Shown here: positions 11,941 to 23,699 of the stretch, piece by piece
How the letters are laid out: every line of letters starts with the position of its first letter
Numbering within the stretch: the first letter of the stretch is position 1
Assembly (NCBI GenBank): GCA_016165875.1
Contig: JABBOT010000001.1
Coordinates: 39,918,252 to 39,982,251 of the forward strand
DNA from: Acanthopleura granulata
Taxonomy: Eukaryota > Mollusca > Polyplacophora > Chitonida > Chitonidae
DNA: 64,000 nucleotides
Reading direction: 5' to 3'
Position numbers and translations under genes: made by a program
The notes under the pieces: model-generated
Told to the model about the DNA's origin: nothing
Seen by the model: only the letters and a program-made list of their open reading frames with translations
The model's database searches: none

Positions 11941-12139
11941 ACAAGGGTGAAGTTGGCTATTTTGGGGAAAATAATTATCGTTCTGTTTCATGTTTATGTT
12001 CGACTTTTTAGATCAACCCTGTGGTATGAAGTGAAAGCCTCAGTGAGTTGACCTTGGCGCCATTTATGAATGTGAGTTGACTTTCACCTTGCTCTCAAGT
12101 AAATTTTCTTTTGACGCTGAAAATAGGACTTTTTCATGC

Positions 12140-14341
12140 ATGCGGTACAATTACACCGAGCCAGGTGAGTTTTTGTACATGTCTAGTATCTTTTTATCAT
12201 GTATTGTAAAATTTAAACAGTATTTAAAGACATGATAGCCTGGGCAGATGCAACCTAATGGCCATGTAAGATATTTAAAATTAAAAATATAGGTGAAGTT
12301 GGCCACTCTTGGGGGTGAAGTTGGCCACCCGGCCAACTTCAGCCCACCTTCTAAAATTATAAATTACAAACAAACAGAGATAAAGTGTGGTTATAACTAA
12401 AATGTTGTGGTTGAATGATGCTACTTTACTAAAGACTTAAGCTGTGGATTTGTTATTTCAGGTTCCACTGAGAGGATTCCGCGCAAATATATCCCTAAAC
12501 CAGGATACCGCAGATTGTTAGTTTACACACAGCAACGATTAGAGGAGGCCCTGAACGCCATACAGAATGGAATGAGCCAACGCGAATCATCTAAGAAGTT
12601 TGGCATTCCTCGTGGTACATCACAAAACAGGCTACAAGGGAAACGTGGCTCACATGGAGGCCAGCCAGTTTTTACTGTGGAAGAGGAGACGACCTTTGCC
12701 CAGTACTTATCAGTGATTGCTGATTGGGGTTACCCTGTGAACTCCTTGGACTTTCGCTTGATAGTTAAAAGTTATCTGTTGAAGCAAGGCCGAAATGAGG
12801 CGAGGTTCTGCAGTGACATACCAACTGATGACTGGGTTCGATCCTTTGTTCGACGCCACCGACACAAGCTCACATCACGCTTTTGCCAGGTCATCACAAC
12901 CAAACGTGCCGATGTGCCGATGTCTCGCCAGCTGCTATCAACACCTACTTTGACAACCTGGAAGAAACACTTCAGCGGGTACCAAGTCAGAATATTCTGA
13001 ACTATCATGAAACCAACTTATACGACAACCTTGGAAAAAAACGTTGCATCTTTCGTCGAGGTGTAAGGTATGCTCAAAGAATACTAAACGCTACAAAAGC
13101 ATCAACTTCCATAATTTTTGCATGTACAGGTGAGGGTGAAATGATGGTTCCTTATGTTGTTTACAGAGCAAAGCATCTCATGAATACATGGATTGAGAAA
13201 GGTCCAAACAACACACGTTACAATTGTTCAAAATCAGGGTGGTTTGACGCGCTTGTTTTAGTGATTGGTTCAGTACAATGTTCGTTCCTTGGGCAAGAAG
13301 AAAGGAAGGGGAGAGGGTCGTCATCGGGGATAATCTTTCGTCCCATTTCACAGTAAACTGCATCAGGACATGTGAAGAACACAACATCGCTTTTGTCTGC
13401 CTTCCACCACATAGCATCCACGTGACAACCATTAGATGTTTGCGTTTTTTCGTCTCTGAAGAAACACTGGCGGGTTGTATTAACACGTTGGAAAGAAGGC
13501 CCCGGAAAAAAATTGCCGACGCTTCCGAAGGACATATTTCCTATTTTACTGGAGGAACTGATGGATACCATGGAACCTGTTGTTACAGACTACATCGTGA
13601 GTGGATTTCGAAAAACTGACATCTAGCCAATCAATCGACAAGTCGTTTTAGACCGTTTCCCTCTGACTGACCGATCTCCTGGAAGTAGATTGAGTAAGGT
13701 GAGTGAAGCGTTTATGGACAGGTTGGAAAGTCTTCACTTTGATCAAGGAGAGCCAAAAATGCAGAGGAAGCGTGTTTCTGTTGAGCCAGGGAAGAGTGTT
13801 AGTCTGGAAGATTTCACAGAATCACCCCCTACTAAACGACAGAACATTCCACCCGGAGACTCCATTTTAGATTGTGGCTTCCCGTCTACCAGCACAATCA
13901 GCTGTGATGATTCAGAATCTCATGATTCTACAGAACTGAGTGATGGTGACCACACTGACAACGCCAACAGTGATGAGGAACAAGATGAAAGTATGTGTGA
14001 ACAGTCAGAGCCGGTATATGGAGAATTCCCAGAAACACTGTCCCTTGAGGCTGGCAAATGCGTGATTGTGCAGTACTTTGCGCAGCCGTTTATTGCATTA
14101 TGTCAGGGAAGTCTTACATGCGTGTAATGAAACTGGCAATCAAAACAACGGACTCCGCTCACCTGACCTGTGGGAAGTACGATTTTTCTGAAAATCTAAG
14201 AAAATTGATGTGTTCATAGCGGCAAATGTTCCAGATATCGCATCTGTTGGCATAGACGAGATTGACAGAGTGCTACCAGAACCAGTAGTTAGACGTCAGT
14301 TGCACAGATTTAACGTTAAATTTGACGGATTCAACATGTAG
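12140..14341 (+). pseudogene. Pogo-like transposase, degraded
   Basis: Starts MRYNYTEPG at 12140, with an intron 12165-12461 (CCAG/GTGAGT and TTTCAG). A helix-turn-helix follows (YTQQRLEEALNAIQNGMSQR, SSKKFGIPRGT), then a CENP-B-type segment and a DDE domain. An 8-base tandem duplication near 12908-12923 shifts the frame. The first catalytic Asp is His (NYHETNLYDN). The second is kept in IGDNLSSHF. The third is readable in another frame as QPLD at about 13428-13439, giving 35 residues between the last two (DD35D). More frameshifts and stops follow (for example the TAG at 13622). The C-terminal tail FNVKFDGFNM ends at 14341. It is not functional. Confidence 0.88.
12291..12345. repeat. Subterminal repeat cluster inside the pogo-like element
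   Basis: Two direct copies of GGTGAAGTTGGCCAC and one inverted copy. Further direct copies lie at 11945-11956 and 14622-14638. All share the inner part of the terminal repeats and are probably transposase-binding sites. The cluster lies in the transposase intron. Confidence 0.75.
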
Positions 14342-14789
14342 TAAATGGAAACAGAAAGATAAGTTTGCAAACATCTACAGATTAAGTTTAGCATGCAAAT
14401 GCATAATGGTTCATATTCTTGCACTTAAACCAAAACCTCTGCAGTGTTCAACTAACGTGTTAAAATGGTTGACAACTTGTTCATTCCTGGAAGGGATTTT
14501 TGTCTTAAGTTTCCTGCACAATTTTTTCAAAGGGAGTCCTTAATAAATTGAAGGGAATTGACACATTATGGCTTCTCAATAATGACAGTTCAGGGAGGTG
14601 GCCAAGTTCCCCCCATGTGTAGGGTGAAGTTGGCCACACATATTTGTTATTTGAGCCTCTTAATAAAAAGTTATCTTGAAACTATTAACATGTCTTTGTA
14701 TTGTATATATGCTTGTCCTGTATAATCAACACAGAAATTAACTGGTTAACGAACAACCATCAGTAGATTTCAATAAACATGTTGAAATC

Positions 14790-14814
14790 GGCCAACTTCA
14801 CCCCCTGTTTACGG
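14790..14814 (-). repeat. Right terminal inverted repeat of the pogo-like element
   Basis: Pairs with 11917-11940 and is followed directly by the TA duplication. Confidence 0.9.
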
Positions 14815-15070
14815 TAACGTTCTTAAATTGTCGGTTAGATACTTGTCGATGAAATCTGTTGCAGTCTGCAAGGCAGGCCAACAGGAAGCCATGATGCATG
14901 TGGTCATGATTCATTGATTGTCAGTGTCAAATAGTCTTCAACCCGTTTAAGCCATGTAACTAGGCATAAGAACAATGTTTTCACAAAAGATTGTTGAAAG
15001 ATCAGGATAAAGTGAAATTATTTACGTGAGAATACGTATCAGTGCATGCTTGACAAACATGTTTCCTACT

Positions 15071-15147
15071 AGACCCTGTGGCTTAAACCTGTACTTTACA
15101 GTTTGCCACAGATGGGAGATAGTAAAGTACAGGTTCACACGGGGTCT
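15071..15147. repeat. Inverted repeat with 22-base loop
   Basis: Arms 15071-15099 and 15122-15147 pair over about 26 bases (AGACCC...CCTGTACTTTAC). A small hairpin or MITE end, 250 bases from the pogo-like element. Confidence 0.7.
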
Positions 15148-15175
15148 ATTTCTCACGGGCACCTGTATATATGAC

Positions 15176-15276
15176 CCCTCCCCACCATCTCCTCGTGTCA
15201 CCTCCTCCCATCTCCTAGCATCCCCCATCTCCTTGTGTTCTTCCCCATCTCCTCGTATCACCCCTCCCCCTTCCGC
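15176..15276. repeat. Pyrimidine-rich minisatellite
   Basis: Repeats of CCATCTCCTCGTGTCACC-like units, about 22 bases each, in a run that is almost only C and T on the plus strand. Confidence 0.65.
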
Positions 15277-15607
15277 TTCCTATATTTTATTCTGTTTAAG
15301 TTTCAATTACTTGCATGTGAAACTGACATCCAGCCTGATTTATGCGTAGATTTAAGCAAATTTCAGATTGCTATGTAGACAATATACCCGTTAGGAATTA
15401 ATCCTAAAGATCTGTAGTTCACACACATTGTGTAGTTCACAAACATGTAATTCATGTAAGTCACATTTTAGAGCAATATTTGTATGTTATCAGGTAGATT
15501 TGCGTTCATGTGTCAAGAAATATCATTTGAAGTAATTTCATGTTGAGAAGTGGAATTTTGGATTGGGTGAAGATCTGTGTATGCCAGACTGTAAGCCTAT
15601 TTTTCAG

Positions 15608-15652
15608 GCAGCATCGCAATGATGGGTGTATACACAAAACAGAGGTCATCAG
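15608..15652 (+). CDS. Possible small plus-strand gene, exon 1
   Basis: A 45-base segment between TTTTTCAG and CAG/GTAAGG. In one frame it reads MMGVYTKQRSS and ends in phase 1, matching the acceptor at 19285. Not recognised. The good splice borders are the only support. Confidence 0.3.
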
Positions 15653-15939
15653 GTAAGGAATCCCTGCAGTATGTTTCTCTAGTTTGCAACAAGGATAGTT
15701 CTTTGTCAGTACTTTTTTTGGACTATAAAGTATAGTCAGTAATTTGTCCAGAGGTTTGCAGATAATTTACTGTCGGGTCAGAAACTATTAATTTTTTGTA
15801 GCGAGGCTGGATGACTTCGCTTTTGTTTACAATTATAACCCTTCTACTTTTGAACATCAGTGAGACATTTGCTGCTGTGGAAAATCTGTAGAAAAATAAT
15901 TTCATTCTGTCTCCAATTTTTTGCTCTAGTGGTCATTGA

Positions 15940-17700
15940 GCAAGTTACCTGTCGTCCATCCGTCTTCCTGTCCTGCTTCTGTTAAGTTTTCCTTTAAAGT
16001 GCTGCTCCTACCGTTTTTGTCTGATTTCAACAAAACTGGGTTGAAGTGTTGACTACATCCAGATACATGTACATGTACGTAATTTGTAGTATTACTTTTC
16101 AATTTCCATGATAGATTGTTCATCCGTCTGCCTGTTCATCCAGACTATGTTAAAGTGAAAAACAGTGTATGCTCTGAGTTATGTTTACCTAAAAGATTGG
16201 ACATTATTATGTTTATTTGGGTAAGGTATATTTTTCTAACCGCTACTACGACAATGGAAATTGACATGTGACCATGCTCCATAGACTAGCATGAAACGCA
16301 GTCATTCTGTATGGGCTGTGAGGTAATTCTTCCAGTAACAGAACACTGGTCACCTGAGACAGTAGTATGTGGTTAGGCTTGTGGTTGTTGTATCGATTTC
16401 CATTTCATTAACTAGTTGTCTATGAGTCCTTTCAACCACCATGTTATTAAACATCGCTTTCAAAATGTTACCACTCCAACATTTTTTATATGATTTCAGC
16501 GAAACTTTGTTGAAGCGTAGACTATATCGAGCTATATAATTTGTAGTATCCCTTTTACATTTCGATGATCGGTTGTCGGTCTGTCTGTCTGTTCATCCAT
16601 CATGTTAACATATCTTTCAAAACGCTACTACTCCTACAGTTATAGATTGATTTCAATGAAACTTGGTTGAAATGTAGACATGAAGATATATAGTTCATAG
16701 TATCAATTTTTCGTTCAGTGATTGGTTGTCTGTCTGTCTCTTCATCCAGTATATGTGAACTTTCTGTATCTTTCAAAACATTACTACTCCTGCGGTTTTT
16801 GACTGATTTCAACAAAACTTAAAATCTGACAAAAAGTATAGCATTTTGTAAACCAAGGTGGTGGTGTTTTCTTAGTTACGCCCAATCAGGGGGATTAGCT
16901 TACTGAAGGTGGGGTTACCTGCTGTGAATAGATACGGCCATGGTAAATATGTTCTGATTCCTACCATAAACTGTGCATGGTGGTTTGTGCAGACTACTAA
17001 AGCAGACCTATTACGTAAAGCAACAGCCTTAATCACCCCACTGTGGTGTCATTGGGGGAAGGGTTTGCTCAGAAATATCAAGATAAAATAGCAATTTATG
17101 CCCTCATGGAGCATGATAAGTATTAAACTTTAGCCAAAGTTGGTTCATTTGCTCACATCTAATTTGGAGAGGCGACCGTCGTTGATTAAAATTAACTGGC
17201 AAACGAATTAATGACCAAATTTGTCGCACACAATGCTCCTCCAGATATTTTGGTCTTTTTCTCCCTTTCTATTTCTGAGACGGTTGTGTGGTGATATACT
17301 TTTATTTCTGGCTTATTTTTCAACATAATGCTGTGGCACACATGTACTAAATCTAAAAAACAGTCTCACAAATTTTGATATATTTTCCAGTTTTAAAGAT
17401 ATTAGTAAAAGAAAACCAAATTTTCAAAAATCTTTAAAATTTTTGAAAGTTTTAACTTTAGTATCATTAAGTGAAAACTAGGCCTACATCAAGATAGATA
17501 AATTGTAGTATCCATTTTCCATTTTGATGATTGGTTGTCTGTCACGTTGTCTGACATATTCATCCAGCATATGTTAAAATTTCTGTCAAAATGCTACCAG
17601 TTACTGTTACAGTATTTGTCCATTTTCAAGAAAACTTGGTACAAGTGAATCAAGATACATATTTTGTAGTATTGATTTTCAATTTTGATTGTCCATGGCT
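15940..17700. repeat. Degenerate tandem-like repeat region
   Basis: At least five diverged units of roughly 130-170 bases share the order TTTCAAAACGCTACTACTCC, then GATTTCAACAAAACTTGGTT, then TAGTATC near TTGGTTGTCTGTC and TTCATCCAG. Best units are near 15950-16140, 16437-16610, 16612-16745, 16747-16820 and 17480-17700. No coding frame is seen. Confidence 0.75.
16229..16312. repeat. Dispersed repeat, unit 1
   Basis: Shares about 85 bases with 20152-20240, for example CTACTACGACA, GGAAATTGACAT and CATGCTCCA. Unknown family. Confidence 0.55.
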
Positions 17701-18666
17701 GCTATACGCACATAATTCTTCTAGTTGACTCCGTGATAGTTTTGTCTCAACCAGTTAGAGCTACTGTCTCATCTGAGACTCTGGTTTAAAGAGTTACTTT
17801 TCTGTCAAAACGTCTGTGTCTTAAAAACAAGGTGAATTGATAAAGACTGGGATAGTCTGAATTGCTTTCCTACATTGTGAATATATTGCAACGAATTAAA
17901 ACTGATATTGTACGTTTCGTCAAATTATTTCTGTTGTTTCCATTCTGACGTCATCATTTGCTGATGTGTATACACATATGATGCTGCCCTTTCAAAAGCT
18001 CGAGGTCATCCCAGCATAAATGCCATACTCAACGTCACATCTGCCTAAATCATGTCACAACAGGAAAATTTTACGGACACAGCCGAAGATTTTGTTTTTC
18101 AAAGAATCTTCAGTTATATGGGTGAAATAGTGTTATTCATCAAAATCCTTTTGAAACATGGTGCTGGGCTTAATCCGTAGGATTTCGTTCATATCATTGT
18201 AATATTTCCATGCAATTTGTATTCTGACCAGAGTGGCACTTTAAGTTGAGAGCCAACACAACTGCTTGACAGTGTCATGTGATATATTTGGGTAAAACTA
18301 ATTAAAGGTGATATTAAATGAGTTAAGGTAGTTTTAATATTATTTAAGGATGTGTAACAACTGCATGACTTAATTGTTGCTCATTATTTGCCAGAGGATT
18401 GTTTTCTGGCATCTGTTAGATTTCAAATTCGCACATTCATTCATGAGTTTCCAAGAGCATGGATAGATTCTCTTCTGCATTTTCCCATTTGTGTCTAATT
18501 TCACCAAACGTTAAAGCTTGACCTGTCAAAAAGGAATCTTTAAAAGCACAAAAAGATCTCAAAGTGATACTTTTGATGCCAACACTGAAATGTTTCTGGT
18601 AAGAAATTAACCAAACTTCACAAAAAAACCTCTTAAAATGGTACATGATTTAATCAGAATAAAGTA
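16821..18666. other. Intergenic, no gene seen
   Basis: Spacer between the gene 2 promoter side and the gene 1 3' end. Apart from repeat remnants up to 17700, nothing recognisable. Confidence 0.5.
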
Positions 18667-18934
18667 TTTATTTTATTTATTTATTTGATTGGTGTTTTAT
18701 GCCGTACTCAAGAATATTTCACTTGTACCACAGCGGCCAGCATTATGGGGAAGGAAACCAGGCATAGAGGGAAACCCACAACCGTCTGCAGATCACTGCC
18801 AGACGGTTCCACGTAGGGCCGGTGAGGAAGCCAGCATGAGCTGAACTTGAACTCACAACGACCGCATTGGTGCGAGGCTTCTTGGTCATCACGCTGCACT
18901 AGCGCGCTAACCACTTGAGCCACAGAGGCCCCCC
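18667..18934 (-). mobile_element. tRNA-derived SINE, near full length
   Basis: Read on the minus strand it starts with a tRNA-like head. Box A is in GTGGCTCAAGTGGTTAGCGC and box B is in GTGAGTTCAAGTTCAG. A conserved body and an A/T-rich tail (ATAAATAAAATA) follow. Several fragments in this window share the body. Such SINEs are common in molluscs; the central-domain family could not be verified. Confidence 0.85.
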
Positions 18935-19284
18935 AGAATAAAGTAAAATATGTCACTAGAAATATGACAAACTTTAGGTGAAATACAGCCTGGCCATTAA
19001 GAAATGGCGGAGACTCATTTCTTACGAAAAAAAGAAAGCTGTATTATATTACACGACAGTTTAGTGCATGGACATTTACCAGGTGTGTAGAGGTTTTGGT
19101 TTTGATAATAAGGTAGGTAATTCAATAATACTTCACAGTGGGGCTTGTCACAGTGTTTCATGGAGTTCCACCCCGCTGATACTGTACAGGTAGAATAAGT
19201 TTGTAATGTTAACTGTGGTGACCCATCTGTCCAGGTGGTGTCTGTCTTATAAAATGAAAGTAGGTCAGACTTAGTCCTCCCAAG

Positions 19285-19496
19285 TAAAGAACTGGTACAG
19301 ACCTGCTCAGCATGTATTGACAAAAGCTCTACATGAGCTTGTGGGAAGTGGATATGATCCTGGTTGGACATTGCATATTTGTTCTGTGTCATACATGGAC
19401 CCTATCCATCTAGTGGATGCACATAAACGTCAGGCAATTACAGATGTTCTGCACCAGCTTGAAAGAACTCAAACGAGTACTTCTTTGTTATTATAG
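19285..19496 (+). CDS. Possible small plus-strand gene, last exon
   Basis: Open frame of 70 codons after TCCTCCCAAG, ending with TAG at 19494-19496. The sequence is not low complexity (NWYRPAQHVLTKALHELVGS, YMDPIHLVDAHKRQAITDVL) and looks like real protein, but I do not recognise it. Other exons may lie in 15653-19284. It may be a gene fragment. Confidence 0.35.
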
Positions 19497-21337
19497 ATCC
19501 TTTACTTTACTGAGAACATAAACACATTCTGGCATCTTCACTTGTTCTCTTACACATGCTGATTAAGGAAGGAAAAAAGAGAACTGTGTGGATGGTGCTG
19601 TTAGGTGTTGTCCATAAAGTACGTACGTTCAAAGAGGGGAGGGGGCGTCTACATTATGTACAATCTGCGCACGGGGGGGGGTGCGGGGTGGGTGGGTGTG
19701 AGGTTGTCATCAACTGGTGTGTGTATGGAAAAAAAAAACTAGCCATGTAAAGGTGTATATATAGGATACCTGCTATTGTACTGATCTGCAATATTCGTCA
19801 TACTTTATGTTGCAATATCCTGAACACTGTAGGTAGGTGGTTGTCAGCGAGCACCGAATGTGCCATCAGAACGTGGTGTGTGTAGTCAGCCAAAAACTAT
19901 TCAGTCACGGAGTAACCAGAAATGGAAGTGGCATCAGATTCTGTAGAGCACAAAAGTGAATCTATGTGAAAGACTACAGTGCTATGACCATTGTCAAAAG
20001 CTTTGGAACGAAGTGCAAATCAGCCTTTATATACACGCGACCAGATAAATCATACAGAGAAGTCACAGTGCCTTTGTAAGATAATATGTGACTTACAGTG
20101 AAAGACAGCGCATGTCTGCTGACAAGGTTGGACAATGTTTTGTTAATTTCAGTAATTTTTTCTCTTTCTAACAACTACTACGACAGCAGAAATTGACATT
20201 TGACCCTGCTCCACTGGCTAGCTTGATATTAAATCAGTAACATTTCTGTTTATTGTTTGAAATGATCTGCTGTTAACTCATTGGCAAATGGTACAAATTG
20301 AAGCTGTTTAATCGCTCCTGTGCTATCCTTTATAGCGTATTGGCTGCATTTTTCCATTGTCATAGTTCGGTGCACATCTTGTGAGCCTACACAGGGGTTC
20401 AACGTACTACATACAGGAAAGGGTGGGGGCAAGGCATTTTGTACAAGATACCTACAAGTGGCAGACGGGGCAAAAAGTTCAGAATTTGAGCATACATACT
20501 TTATTGACTATTCCTTATATGGCTTTTAACAGGTAGAAGGTCATAGCGTAAGAGCCTGCTGATAACATTTCATTGTTATCCATAGTACCCTCCAGCACTG
20601 ACCAGGAGTAATAAAGGAAAATACAATTACATGTTAGAAAAATCTGGTTTCTCTTTCCACAAAATATATTTTGGCTTCTGGTTCTAAACTTGTACTCCGC
20701 ATACAAGGCCACACAGTTTTCTGTATTAAAGCACTTTTTAAAGTTACCTGATAGGCAGCACTTACAAAACCATTCCTAAACAATAAATGTTTGTGGCTTA
20801 ATTACTGTCTAATACAACAATCAAAGCAAACAAAGGACCCATTCCACCAAGCCATTTTTGACTTGAATCCAACTTTGAATCTTCATTATAATCAATAATT
20901 AAATCCCTGTTACTTTAGATTTGCCTTCATGTAGCACTTATTAGGAGTTTCCAGTCTGAACTCCCATGCTCTAGAAATAAGCATTTGAATGGAATTTGAG
21001 TTTTCGATTTTGGTAGGCTGGGTTTGTGGAATCAGTCCCTGAACTTGTACTGCATCCACATTTAATTAAAGCAGTTGTCAGTCACAGTATATACAATTCT
21101 GTATAACATTCTCCAACAAATATCATATGAAATAGTAGCACATCAGAAAACACAAAGATCCAACAAACAACACACATTAAAGCTGTACTAACATTATAGC
21201 CTAGGTCAAAAGAGCAATTCTGATATACCCTCATTCTTCAACCTTTTCAACCACCTCTGCAACCAATCTTTTAAAACAATGTGACATAACTATGGGGTGT
21301 AGAGAAATGATCTGCGCAGTTTTACAAACCTCGTATG
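19497..21337. other. Intergenic, no gene seen
   Basis: Contains a G-rich run near 19670-19700 and the dispersed repeat at 20152. No coding frame with splice support. Confidence 0.5.
20152..20240. repeat. Dispersed repeat, unit 2
   Basis: Partner of 16229-16312, same direction, diverged. Confidence 0.55.
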
Positions 21338-21583
21338 TTTATTCACACAAGCAAATCATTTTTAGTGTCATTTTCATAATCCTTGTATGTATCAATTCCA
21401 GTGAAAAAGTGCTTTAGTGGTTGGAAAGGTTGAAGATTTAGTGTATGAAAAGCTTTTTATTCACGAACATACAAAATGGCTACACAACCATATACATCTA
21501 CATTGCTCAGATTTTACCAATAAGAATACATCTACTAGTAACAGATTCAACATTCACATACATTTGCAAATCTAAAATTTATT
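21338..21583 (-). terminator. Candidate poly(A) signals of gene 1
   Basis: AATAAA on the minus strand at 21578-21583, 21456-21461 and 21338-21343 are candidate polyadenylation signals. They would give a 3' UTR of about 1.8-2.1 kb. No obvious signal was seen nearer the stop codon. Confidence 0.3.
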
Positions 21584-23421
21584 TTTAAAGGGACTTCCAC
21601 ACCTCCAATTTTCCTTTTTTAAGTCCTGTAAGTTTTACGAAATCAAGAGGAATTCACCATAACCTGATTGGATCAGTCTAAAATAACACATTTACTGAAA
21701 CTGAGTGTAGTAGATAAACACTTACTGTGTAATATATCTGAGGGATTGTGGCTTTATAAAATGTCTGTTCAAATACGTGATTGTACACTTCTCAGATTGG
21801 TTATGTACTTATCCTCAAGTCCAACATATGGAAGCAACAGGACCTGCTTTTACTCCATAAATCTGAACAAAAAAAATAATCCTTTTTTTACCACATCCAT
21901 TTTTCAATGAGCTCATTTGCATATATTTTCATCTTCCAGAAAAAATCTCATTACAATATCTATTTCAACTCTTGTAAGATTTTTTTAGGAAATATATAGT
22001 GCAAGTTCCAGGATTAAGGAAGTGTAATAAATCATATTTAACTGAAGATAACAACTATCTCTGAATTTCTTTGTTCAGAATGCTACATACAACAATATCC
22101 TTTAACGAGATTATAATAATGAACAATGTCTGACGTTTTTTTTTGCCAGGCAACACTTTCCAGTTGTTCATGACCTAAAGTTACAGACACCTGCTACTGA
22201 CTACTATGCTCAGTTACAAAATCAGAGATACAGGTCTGCTTTAGTGAACAAACTGGTGTTTAGTTTCATGAAATACATCAATTCACAAATGTGGACAAAA
22301 GTAAATTCAACCTAATATTCACTGGGACTATTCCACTCTGAACAATTTGGACTTACACACAAGATGTTTTAAACAGATATAGAGCATATTGCGTAGTGAA
22401 GTTTGATTATGATAAATACATGATTACCAGAAAGGTAGACAGAGAAAACTCTTTAGTCTTGTGAGTTATCCATCCACCTTTTCTTCAAACATTCACGGTA
22501 TTCAAACTTCATGCTACGCTACTTTAGATTTACCATTCTATTATGATATCACTTTGTTTATATGAACATAATATATTAGCAATGTTTATAAGCTATTGGC
22601 CTAGATCAACTAAAAAAAAATGTTTATAAGAAAGCCGGCAGCTTGCTACTAAGTTCATCCTAACGTAGCCGGACAGCTGACTTTAACAAAAAAATTTACC
22701 CACACACCCACAATACCTTGCCTCACAAGCTGGCTAATAAAAACATTTAAGATGTGGTAGAGAAGGTTTAGCAAAACATATATTTAAAGATGGCCTTACA
22801 CAGACTTGTGCATAGGTTGATGTCTTATGACATTTTGTCTCGTATAACATAGGAAAGTAAAAGTTTTCTATACATGTTTTCTATGCTTCCTCAAGCTACT
22901 GATCTCAGACTGCAACATCAAGTTTCTTTTTCCACACCTTAGGGTCTGGGTGTAAAATATAAAAAAAAGTAACAACAAAAGAGATATTACACCATGTGGA
23001 AATCTGATAATTTCAGCTTTAAATAAAGAAAGAATAAATTCAATAAAGTTGGTCAACCGGCATGCAATTTTTTTTGTTAACTGCAGAAATACAGCCCTTG
23101 AATAGCGAATAAAATGTACTGAAGAAATGTCAGATTAAAAAAAAAAAATTGGATACACTGAACATTTTTAGAACAGTAAGACTTATAGTGCAGACATATA
23201 TTATACACATAACTTGTATAGTACAAGTTCTGTCTTTCTGTTTTCATAGCATTTTCATTTACTCTTTGGTGTGGCTGTTTAACCGTTGATGCATACGTAG
23301 ATTACAATACATTGGTACAAATTTCATTATACAGAAATACTCTAACTGGTTGATTAAATCCAGTCAACTATCAAACAAGTTCAAAGTCTATAAAAGCAAT
23401 GAAACCAACACTTCTCTTTTC

Positions 23422-23699
23422 CTACTGGAATGTTATCAAGTAGTCTGGGTAAGCTTGAGCATCATGGAATATGATGTACATGCCTGGGGTTGCAGGATTG
23501 TCTACCACAGAATCATACAGAATGTGGCCACTTTTAGCAGGTGGCACAATCATCCCAGGCCTTCCATGGGTGTAGTCTCCAACCAAAACTCTTGCCTGAT
23601 ACATTCGTTTGTGTCCCTGGCTGTCAGGACGGGAATATGTATTGCTGGCAGAGTAGTTAGCATTCACTGCAAAATAGACACCGTTCCCGTACATGGTGG
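23422..23699 (-). CDS. Gene 1 exon 22: end of PARP catalytic domain and stop
   Basis: The final exon has the catalytic tyrosine in GNGVYFAVNANYSA. The third triad position is methionine in PGMYIIFHD, where poly-ADP-ribosylating PARPs have glutamate and human PARP14 has leucine. This H-Y-M triad predicts mono-ADP-ribosylation. It ends AYPDYLITFQ and a TAG stop, as the family normally does. Confidence 0.93.

Larger units (their letters stand above)
11917..14814 (+). mobile_element. Pogo-like DNA transposon (2898 bp), complete ends, dead transposase
   Basis: Terminal inverted repeats start CCGTCAACAGGGGTGAAG at 11917 and, reading inward from 14814, CCGTAAACAGGGGGTGAAG. TA dinucleotides flank both ends (11915-11916 and 14815-14816), as expected for Tc1/mariner/pogo target duplication. 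The transposase reads left to right. Insertion is about 250 bases upstream of the gene 2 start codon, beyond the kappaB/STAT cluster. Confidence 0.92.

Noticed and set aside
15940..17700. CRISPR-like array
   Set aside because: Units are diverged and lack regular short repeats and unique spacers, and the DNA is animal.
18667..18934. tRNA gene
   Set aside because: The A and B boxes are part of a SINE head with a long body and A/T-rich tail; no tRNA cloverleaf.
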